Shown: piece by piece, positions 1-5,966 of the stretch
Position numbering within the stretch: position 1 is the first letter of the stretch
Layout: each line of letters opens with the position of its first letter
NCBI GenBank assembly: GCA_003354225.1
Contig: PIVH01000097.1
Location: forward strand, 1-8,036
From: Globobulimina sp.
Taxonomy: Eukaryota > Foraminifera > Rotaliida
Reading direction: 5' to 3'
Length of the DNA stretch: 8,036 bases
Translations under genes and position numbers: made by a program
Notes under the pieces: model-generated
What the model saw: only the letters and a program-made list of their open reading frames with translations
The model's database searches: none
Told to the model about the DNA's origin: nothing

Positions 1-1
1 G

Positions 2-688
2 CAAGGGATGAAATGTCATTTTAGTGACGAAAGCATGGCAATATCCATTGATACATATAATTCGTATGTTGCACAAGAATGTATTTCAAATGGATACGGT
101 GATATTATCAATGACATATCGGGCGGTACAATGGATGAGAATATGTATAGCATTGTTGCGGAGTTAGGAGTGCCATATATTTGTATGCATTTGAGAGGGG
201 ATCCATCCACAATGCAAAACAAATATAATTTGCAATATGGTGATAGTGATCATATGGAAGAGTTTATTGATATTTTGAATACGGAGTTGCATGGAAAGGT
301 GGAGAGAGCAGCAGAACATGGCATTGCAGCATGGAATATTATATTGGATCCAGGCATTGGTTTTGCTAAAAATAGTGAACAGAGTCAGTATTTATTACAT
401 AATATGTATAAAGTTAAAAATGGTACAAAGTATCCAATATTGAGTGGTTGTTCAAGGAAAAGTTATTTAAATCAAATTTTGGGAGCGGATATTAATAAAA
501 AAGGAGTGGATTCGATGGAAAAAATAATTGGTACACAATCTGCAATAACTGCATCCATATTAAGTGGTGCAAATATTATTAGAGCACATGATTTGTATAC
601 AATGGACATTGTACGCAGAGTAACTGATAGTATATTCAATGTAAATCATGATAGACATGTTTCGCGTTCTTCTGGTACTAGTATTTAA
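2..688 (+). CDS. folP: Dihydropteroate synthase, C-terminal part (5' partial)
   Basis: The product condenses para-aminobenzoate with hydroxymethyl-dihydropterin pyrophosphate to give dihydropteroate in folate synthesis; it is the sulfonamide target. Counting from the Met at position 8, the visible DHPS motifs are IDTY (14-17), INDISGG (34-40), MHLRGDPSTMQ (60-70), ILDPGIGFAK (112-121), SGCSRKSYL (146-154) and IIRAHD (190-195), in the family order. About 228 residues are visible; a full DHPS domain is near 270-280, so the first part, with the first pterin-binding strands, lies off the left edge. The reading frame is open to position 2, so the Met at 8 is very unlikely to be the true start. In eukaryotic microbes DHPS is usually fused behind HPPK and sometimes DHNA, which cannot be tested here. 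The C-terminus ends about 15 residues after the last helix with a polar Ser-rich tail and a TAA stop. No intron is needed in the visible part. Confidence 0.95.
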   Translation, partial: QGMKCHFSDESMAISIDTYNSYVAQECISNGYGDIINDISGGTMDENMYSIVAELGVPYICMHLRGDPSTMQNKYNLQYGDSDHMEEFIDILNTELHGKVERAAEHGIAAWNIILDPGIGFAKNSEQSQYLLHNMYKVKNGTKYPILSGCSRKSYLNQILGADINKKGVDSMEKIIGTQSAITASILSGANIIRAHDLYTMDIVRRVTDSIFNVNHDRHVSRSSGTSI

Positions 689-780
689 ACTGTAAAAAAA
701 AGATCAAAAAAAACAAAACTTATCCGATCCTTATCCATCCCGCCTGGCACTAACGTTCTTGTTTTTATTCATAGTAATTT

Positions 781-796
781 AATAAAACTCAAAACT
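781..796 (+). repeat. 16-nt element shared with 5917-5932, copy 1
   Basis: AATAAAACTCAAAACT, followed 6 nt later by the ATG at 803. The same 16 nt stand on the minus strand 2 nt before the ATG at 5914. The first six bases are also an AATAAA hexamer 93 nt after the DHPS stop, so this copy may simply be the DHPS polyadenylation signal. Confidence 0.5.
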
Positions 797-802
797 CAGA
801 TT

Positions 803-1057
803 ATGGCGCATATGGGAAGCACCTCGCTTTTATTTAGTATGCCAGCACAACGGCAAAATTTGACATCCAGCCATTGTTTTGTTAAGTGATCGAGATGTAT
901 TCGTATATATATAATCATATATGACATACATAACATATGACAGCTAATAACAACGACTAATTTAAAAGTATTATCATGTAATTCAAAAAACATTAAAGTT
1001 AAACAAAAAAATAAACCAAAACCAAAACCAAAACCAGAAAACAAAGAGGATGAATAA
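803..1057 (+). CDS. Doubtful two-exon micro-gene, 63 residues with a Lys-Pro tract
   Basis: Speculative. An ATG at 803 opens 26 codons up to a GT donor at 881 (gttaag). An acceptor at 942-943 (atatgacag) restores an open frame from 944 to the TAA at 1055-1057. The 63-nt intron would match the size class of the firm introns here, and the join is in phase 0. The second exon reads a basic stretch, four Lys-Pro pairs made by the AAACCA repeat, and the acidic end ENKEDE. An AATAAA lies 67 nt after the stop (1124-1129), and the 16 nt found 6 nt before this ATG also stand just before the ATG of the minus-strand gene at 5914. Against it: no homology that I recognise, very short, no signal peptide, and a weak donor. 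Non-coding DNA with a microsatellite is the simpler view. Confidence 0.2.
1013..1036 (+). repeat. Hexamer microsatellite, four exact AAACCA copies
   Basis: Four perfect tandem copies of AAACCA fill 24 nt. Read in one frame they encode Lys-Pro four times; on the other strand they create the Gly-Phe run seen in a minus-strand frame. Confidence 0.9.
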
Positions 1058-1123
1058 TCATTTTGTGCCATGAACACGTAAAGTTATTTAAAGTTATAGC
1101 TCAAACATATATAATAAGCGATA

Positions 1124-1129
1124 AATAAA
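1124..1129 (+). terminator. Possible polyadenylation signal AATAAA
   Basis: A canonical hexamer inside ataaataaattttataataa. It could serve the doubtful micro-gene ending at 1057. Such hexamers are common by chance in AT-rich DNA. Confidence 0.25.
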
Positions 1130-1396
1130 TTTTATAATAATTAGTATATTTTTTCTGTAATATTATTTTTTTGCATGCGTTTTTTGTTGTAATTGTATTC
1201 GAATTCTTTTTTTAATTCATTTTTTTTATCCATATGATATGTGAATGGTTTGTAAGTTGGTTACGTAATTTACAGCGCAGAGTTGCTGAAATTTCTCGAA
1301 ATTAAGAGACTAGTTTTGTACCTTAATGATAATCAACTGCAAATTAAGCAATTAACAAAAAACTTTCCAAACTCTCCCTCCAACAACTCCTCAACC

Positions 1397-2432
1397 ATGC
1401 AAACAGTGCTGTTGTCGGCGTTATTAGCAGTTGCTTACAGTCAAGATCAGTGCGTATATACCGCCAATAACGGTTTATATGTGTTTAATTTGACCGGCAT
1501 TAGCCGCTGGACGTTAGAGCTCGAGAAACCAGATCATTTTTATTATTATACACCGTGCCGTAATGGTATCACCTGTCGACAAGGCAATGCTGATTTTGCC
1601 GCAAATTCAGCTCAATTCAAACAAGGTGCAAATCAATGTACTCATTATTTATCGGTGGATCATCACGAAGCAGCGCAATATTCCTTTGTAGGCGCATCGT
1701 GGCGGTTTCATTACGAAGATGGTGAGCTCTGTGATATAACGCAAGAGCCGCGAAAAAACACTGTTTATTTTCATTGCAATAATGTCAATAACCAAAATCC
1801 CGCACTATTAGAGTCCGTACAAGAGACTGGAACTTGTGAATATGTGTACAGTATCGCATCGACATTGGCTTGTATGCCCACTAATGATCATAATGCAAAT
1901 TGTCAGTGGCGAGTAAATGATGGGAAGAGTTGGAGTTATTTAGATTTATCTGCATTGAAAGGCGAGGTGGCACATATGCGTCTTGGTACTACTGGCTATG
2001 AGATGTATTATTCAATTTGTGCCAATTCATTACATTGTTATCAGCAGCATGCGAATACTGTGATGTCGGTGGTGGATAATAGGAATCTCGGCACTTGCGA
2101 GCATTCATTAGCTGTTTGGGAGCAGGGACAAGGTATTTTTGTTTATTGTACGCAAAATCGCACACATTAATTGCTTGTATACAGTGCAACCACATTTAAT
2201 TCGAGATGAGGGTATCGTGCATTGGACTTTTCATTATTGGAATGGGCAGACATGTTCCAATGGGCAACAGGGCGTAGAGCAAATTCGGTTTTTCTGTGAT
2301 CCGCAGGTGGAGAAATTTCGAGTGGATGCTGTTTATGGTGAAGGCAATTGTAATTTTGATATGAATATTTCCACTAAAGCTGCGTGTCTCGATCAAGAAC
2401 CAAATTGGGTGGATGCGAAAGCATGGTTTTAA
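1397..2432 (+). CDS. Secreted protein with two tandem MRH (mannose-6-phosphate receptor homology) domains
   Basis: Exons 1397-2132 and 2185-2432 give 327 residues. The start is the ATG in caaccATG, followed by a signal peptide (hydrophobic core 4-12, likely cut after Ser15 in AYS|QD). The frame stays open upstream to 1283 but has no earlier ATG. Domain 1 has eight cysteines (19, 54, 60, 81, 112, 127, 147, 159) and domain 2 eight in nearly the same spacing (169, 208, 214, 234, 269, 283, 301, 313). MRH domains bind mannose-6-phosphate or high-mannose glycans in ER quality control and lysosomal sorting. By cysteine register domain 1 keeps the four ligand residues Gln94, Arg119, Glu139 and Tyr149; domain 2 has Gly275, Asp293 and Phe303 at three of those sites, so it is probably not a lectin. 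There is no membrane helix, HDEL-type signal or double-Trp motif before the stop. It could be a soluble ER lectin (the erlectin/XTP3-B arrangement has two MRH domains) or a secreted or lysosomal carrier. Possible N-glycan sites are NLT31 and NIS306. Confidence 0.87.
2133..2184 (+). other. Intron of the MRH gene (52 nt)
   Basis: Donor gtattt, acceptor tatacag. Without splicing the frame stops at 2170 in the middle of MRH domain 2. Splicing makes a Val codon across the junction (phase 1) and continues into the missing cysteines of the domain. Confidence 0.85.
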
Positions 2433-2510
2433 ATGATTAAACATGTTTTTTATGTTTATTTTTGTATATTTATATATAAATTGATAAGTATTAATAGAAA
2501 CCCTTATTAG
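2433..2510 (+). other. In-frame hydrophobic extension directly after the MRH stop codon
   Basis: The TAA at 2430-2432 is followed at once, in the same frame, by ATG and 24 further codons up to TAG at 2508. They encode a stretch rich in Phe, Tyr, Val and Ile (core VFYVYFCIFIY) and then a short basic or polar end. T-rich 3' UTR would give such residues by chance, so translation is not claimed. Confidence 0.15.
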
Positions 2511-2580
2511 TTATTGCTATTCATTCAGCACATAATGAAAAAAAAGATAGAGTTTTTATTCTTTAAATTCCAAAAAAAAC

Positions 2581-3706
2581 ATGGGTTCTACTTGTGAAAC
2601 TTGCACCAATTCCCATAATTCAAAAGTAATCTTAAATGTAGCAGTGATTCATACAGATTGGGCAGATGCAGTGACTAAAAATAATTTAGCTGGGATTGCA
2701 GGTACGGTTTGCTTCTATTACGACTATGCAATAGCATGCATATCCCAAATGTGAATTGGTTTTAAAAAGGATTACATGCCGAAAATCCGTCATTAATAAA
2801 CGAATATGTTGATCAAAGAGGATGTGTTGCAATCCATTATGCAATACGCTCAAAAAATGAACACATATTACTTTATTTACTAAAACACGACGCAAATATC
2901 AATGCTCGCGGTGGCACAAATTACAATACACCATTACATGAAGCTGCTTTGGCGAATAATTTCAAAGCAGTGAGCTATTTATACGGCCATAGCAAAATTA
3001 AAGTAAACGATAAATTGACAAATAATGAGAATAAAACAGCCATAGAATTATGTCAACATAAAAGAAAATATGTTACAGCAAAAGAACATGGGTACGTACT
3101 ATGTGTATTTATTTATACATTATGCAATATTTATTTTAATTATAATATAGAATTGGGGAATCTCGTCAAAGAGCATTGGATAGGAAGCCGTCATCGATAT
3201 ATTTCCATGGTCAAAATTTGGAAACAACATCAAAACAAACGATACATAGAATAGTGATGGAAACGAACGATGAAAAACTATTTGTGAAGCGCAAGAAGGA
3301 GGAAATAAGATATCGGGAAAAAGCAGTGACTCGATTTGGTGAGGATTGTGGTGTTGATATTGATGAAATTGCTATGGTTTTGGTAGAAGGGAATGCAATA
3401 AAAATATGGCAACAATTAACAAAGAATAGTGGTAGGAATAAAAGGAATATTAACAGGAACACGGATTGTGTGACAAAACAAACAGAGATTCGGAAGATAT
3501 TATTGGGTTTAACAAATGCAGCATTTAACAAGAAACATTTTAAAAAAAAGAAGCCGCCCGACCAAGCACTCAAATTATTGACAAGGGCGTTATGCAAAAA
3601 GTTACCAAAAAAAAATGGTAAAGCCATTTTGGAAAAACAAGTGTTTCTTAAACAATTCCATACGTTTTTGTTTCAAGTGCACAATGAAATGATTGTTAAA
3701 CAATAA
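2581..3706 (+). CDS. Ankyrin-repeat protein with a lysine-rich C-terminal half
   Basis: Exons 2581-2701, 2770-3091 and 3151-3706 give 332 residues. Residues 27-55 form a capping repeat, 56-88 a good ankyrin repeat (GCVAIHYAIRS...LLYLLKHDANINAR), 89-122 a second (NTPLHEAALANN...VSYLYG) and 126-150 a degenerate third (KTAIELC). Ankyrin repeats bind other proteins; no partner can be inferred. The C-terminal half, from about 150, is very basic and predicted helical (for example KRKKEEIRYREK and KKHFKKKKPPDQ) and I recognise no domain in it. There is no signal peptide or membrane helix, so it is probably cytosolic or nuclear. The start is the first ATG of exon 1 (accaATG-free, A-rich leader); a short Cys-containing N-terminus (CETC) precedes the repeats. 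The gene starts 148 nt after the MRH stop on the same strand and converges on the next gene. Confidence 0.75.
2702..2769 (+). other. Ankyrin gene intron 1 (68 nt)
   Basis: Donor gtacgg after GCAG, acceptor ttaaaaag. The unspliced frame ends at a TGA near 2753. The join forms a Gly codon and continues LHAENPSLINEY into the first full ankyrin repeat. Confidence 0.72.
3092..3150 (+). other. Ankyrin gene intron 2 (59 nt)
   Basis: Donor gtacgt, a strong consensus; acceptor ataatatag. The join makes a Gly codon and connects KEHG to IGESRQRALDRK without a stop, opening the 556-nt last exon. Confidence 0.75.
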
Positions 3707-3806
3707 TGATGTCTGCTGTTTGATTTTGATAATTTTAAAATGTGATCTTTTTTCCCAATTTAAAGGTGTTGGATATCAAAAATACTGTTTGTGATTAGAA
3801 CTTCGT

Positions 3807-3812
3807 TTTATT
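3807..3812 (-). terminator. Possible polyadenylation signal for the minus-strand gene
   Basis: TTTATT on the plus strand reads AATAAA on the minus strand, 33 nt after that gene's TGA stop. The two convergent genes are only 138 nt apart, so their 3' ends may overlap. Confidence 0.4.
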
Positions 3813-3844
3813 CAAAAAAAAGTTGGTATAATTATATAATTTAA

Positions 3845-5914
3845 TCATTGATATGTACCATATGTTTGTTTTTGAAACTCTTCAAACTGATCATCTTTAA
3901 AATATCGATTACTTCGTTTAAAACTTTTAATTTGATTTGTGACATCCTGTGATAATCTCTGCTGTGCTTTATTAACATGTATAAAAAATCTCGGCCAAAG
4001 CCATTCCATATCGTCCAACTTAAACAATACTGCGCCAGGACCATAATAGAAATAACATTTTGCCTGATTTACCATTGAAATATGAAAAGATAAACCAAAT
4101 TTATATCCGTTGACTGCTTCAAGCATTCGTATCGGATCCGGCTCCTTTTTCATTGGGTTTGGAAACAAATATTCAGAGCTTAAACCAAGTCGTTGTTCCG
4201 GAATTATTTCATATTGTTTCGTCAAAACACCATAAACTTTTGGTTTAATTAAATAAATTTTATCCTTCCAGGTCTTATTAATATTGATTCTTTCATCCTT
4301 ATCAATATCATAACCAATTCCATTCACTGTTTTATGTTTTACATTTTCAGGATTCCTTCTATCGATAATATAAATAAACCGTTGATATCTTTCCTGTGTT
4401 CCACGAGCTCGATGATCCCAAATATTTTGCAACTTTGATGCTCGTATCCCACTGGATTCAATTTCTGTTATCCAATAATTTTCATTCAAAATATATCCAT
4501 CCAAATCCAGGATTTTATCCAATTCCCAAAATTCATTTTGTACACTATTATGACCCGCTGCTTTGCCCAACAACTTATATTTGGAATCATTGTTTTTTTT
4601 GAGACCATACAACATTTCATCATTACTATCCATTAAGAACGGCATCATATTTTTCTTTGTTCGTTCCGCGACACATTGCGGAATTATCCACACATCGAAT
4701 TGTATGGGAAGAAAGGGGTAATTTCGTTGAGATAATGCTTGGATTTGATGGCAAAATCTATGAAACGTTAAGGTATATTTTGCGAACATTGACAAAGAGT
4801 CACATATTTGTGGGAAAAATTCAAATCGTAAATTGAAGATTGGTAAAATACGTTTGGTTAAAGATTGCATCGCATGCATTAAAACTTGACTAGTTTTGAC
4901 ATAATTGCTGGATAAATATTTTGTAAATGGGTTATCTCTTTGAAACCATTGGATTGAATCATAATTATTAGCAACATCATCAAAGCGAGGTTGAATATTA
5001 TTTTCTAAATTAATTCTATGTTTATGTAATCTGTAACGGCTAAAAGTATCCACCAACCACAATAATATTGGATGCTGATTCTTTATATCTAAAGCTTTGG
5101 CGATACATAAGTTAACATCTTCAGGTTGTCGTTTGCAATCAGAATCAGAATGATTTGGAAAGTCTGGATGTCTGAATACCGATTCACATTCCGTTTTGAG
5201 TAAATTTATCGTATATTTCATTAATTTATCATTAAATTCAATGTTCCATTCGAATTGTTTGATATTCATCTCAGTTTTGCCACAAATCGACTGTTTCATC
5301 CATTTATTTATTGCTGGTTTATGCGATGATAATGTTTTATTTTCTGTTATTTTGTCCAATATGCAACTTCCATCACTGTCTAATATGTCTTCTTTTATAT
5401 CATCAATGCTTTCATATTCTTGATCGTTGACTACATTTTTAAATTCTTTTACTGTTTTTGCCGCAATTTCATTATTGATTTTTTGAGACAAAATACAACT
5501 AATTTCATCACATAACATTTCAAATTGTTGCTTAAAAGAGTTGACAGAGTGGACAGAGCTGACATAGTTTGACTGATTATCGACATTCTCATTTTGTTTT
5601 GTATCACTGTCATAATTATGTTTTGCTTTAATATTCGAATATAAATTGTTCAATATTTCAAATATTTTATGTCGTTTTTCTTCTTCATTCATTTTATTTT
5701 CCAATTCTGCAATAAATGGAAAATTTGCATCAAATTCTAAATAACCACAGTTTTCATAATCATTCAATTCATCCTCAATGTCTTCTTCTTTTAATTCAGC
5801 CTCAAACACAAATTGCAAGAATTTCCCTTCACCTTCATCGTTAAAATAAGCTTCATTTAAATCTTTATAATATTCTGATAAGCCTTGATCAAGTTTCTCG
5901 AAAATGAATGTCAT
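3845..5914 (-). CDS. Intronless protein of 689 residues, family not recognised
   Basis: One uninterrupted frame of 2070 nt, ending in TGA. I do not recognise the family. Residues 1-100 are strongly acidic (runs such as EEDIEDELNDYE and NEEEKRHK), and 100-190 are polar, Asn/Asp-rich and probably partly disordered. From about 220 to 400 the chain looks folded and helical, with several His/Arg clusters (RYRLHKHR) and Cys residues. The region 400-650 is a compact, aromatic-rich mixed domain with FDVWIIPQCVAE (406-417), WITEIESSGIRASK (481-494), RFIYIIDRRNPENVK (512-526), the Gly/Phe-rich segment YKFGLSFHIS (604-613) and YFYYGPGAVLF (621-631). No signal peptide, membrane helix, zinc-finger pattern, kinase or protease motif was found. 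Length and codon use argue for a real gene: a 2-kb open frame is very unlikely by chance at this AT content. The 5' end faces the transporter gene across 52 bp. The ATG at 5914 is the first possible start, as TAA stops lie just upstream in this frame's leader. Confidence 0.82.
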   Translation of the reverse strand: MTFIFEKLDQGLSEYYKDLNEAYFNDEGEGKFLQFVFEAELKEEDIEDELNDYENCGYLEFDANFPFIAELENKMNEEEKRHKIFEILNNLYSNIKAKHNYDSDTKQNENVDNQSNYVSSVHSVNSFKQQFEMLCDEISCILSQKINNEIAAKTVKEFKNVVNDQEYESIDDIKEDILDSDGSCILDKITENKTLSSHKPAINKWMKQSICGKTEMNIKQFEWNIEFNDKLMKYTINLLKTECESVFRHPDFPNHSDSDCKRQPEDVNLCIAKALDIKNQHPILLWLVDTFSRYRLHKHRINLENNIQPRFDDVANNYDSIQWFQRDNPFTKYLSSNYVKTSQVLMHAMQSLTKRILPIFNLRFEFFPQICDSLSMFAKYTLTFHRFCHQIQALSQRNYPFLPIQFDVWIIPQCVAERTKKNMMPFLMDSNDEMLYGLKKNNDSKYKLLGKAAGHNSVQNEFWELDKILDLDGYILNENYWITEIESSGIRASKLQNIWDHRARGTQERYQRFIYIIDRRNPENVKHKTVNGIGYDIDKDERININKTWKDKIYLIKPKVYGVLTKQYEIIPEQRLGLSSEYLFPNPMKKEPDPIRMLEAVNGYKFGLSFHISMVNQAKCYFYYGPGAVLFKLDDMEWLWPRFFIHVNKAQQRLSQDVTNQIKSFKRSNRYFKDDQFEEFQKQTYGTYQ

Positions 5915-5966
5915 GTAGTTTTGAGTTTTATTGCAGAAAAAACTTTTATATTAAATTGCTTCGACA
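5915..5966. promoter_or_regulatory. Short divergent promoter/leader between the unknown gene and the AMT-RGS gene
   Basis: Only 52 bp separate the two opposite ATG codons, so both promoters and leaders must overlap or lie inside the neighbouring gene. On the minus strand a TATAAAAG element (5943-5950) lies about 29 nt before the ATG at 5914. The plus-strand ATG at 5967 has a favourable context (gacaATGg). If transcripts need longer leaders, the start of one gene may be annotated too far upstream. Confidence 0.45.
5917..5932 (-). repeat. 16-nt element shared with 781-796, copy 2
   Basis: On the minus strand this reads AATAAAACTCAAAACT and ends 2 nt before the start codon of the unknown 689-residue gene. 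An exact 16-mer match twice in 8 kb is mildly unexpected even for AT-rich DNA. Confidence 0.5.

Larger units (their letters stand above)
689..1396. other. AT-rich intergenic region between DHPS and the MRH gene
   Basis: The first part (689-780) is A-runs and pyrimidine stretches that look like the DHPS 3' UTR. From 781 to about 1130 there is a doubtful two-exon micro-gene (separate entry) and a hexamer repeat. From about 1130 to 1396 the DNA is T-rich and then changes to A/C-rich just before the MRH start codon, as expected of a promoter and 5' leader. No tRNA, rRNA or long coding frame was seen. The longest minus-strand frame here (796-1077) is mainly the complement of the AAACCA repeat and AT-rich sequence. 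Confidence 0.6.

Noticed and set aside
796-1077. A minus-strand frame of 93 residues with a Gly-Phe run and hydrophobic segments.
   Set aside because: The run comes from the complement of the AAACCA repeat, and the rest is what AT-rich DNA gives by chance; no recognisable domain.
1283-1396. An N-terminal extension of the MRH protein starting at a TTG.
   Set aside because: The first ATG at 1397 is followed directly by a good signal peptide, and the extension looks like 5' leader.
3211-3627. A minus-strand frame of 138 residues rich in Phe and Leu.
   Set aside because: It is the antisense shadow of the lysine-rich last exon of the ankyrin gene.
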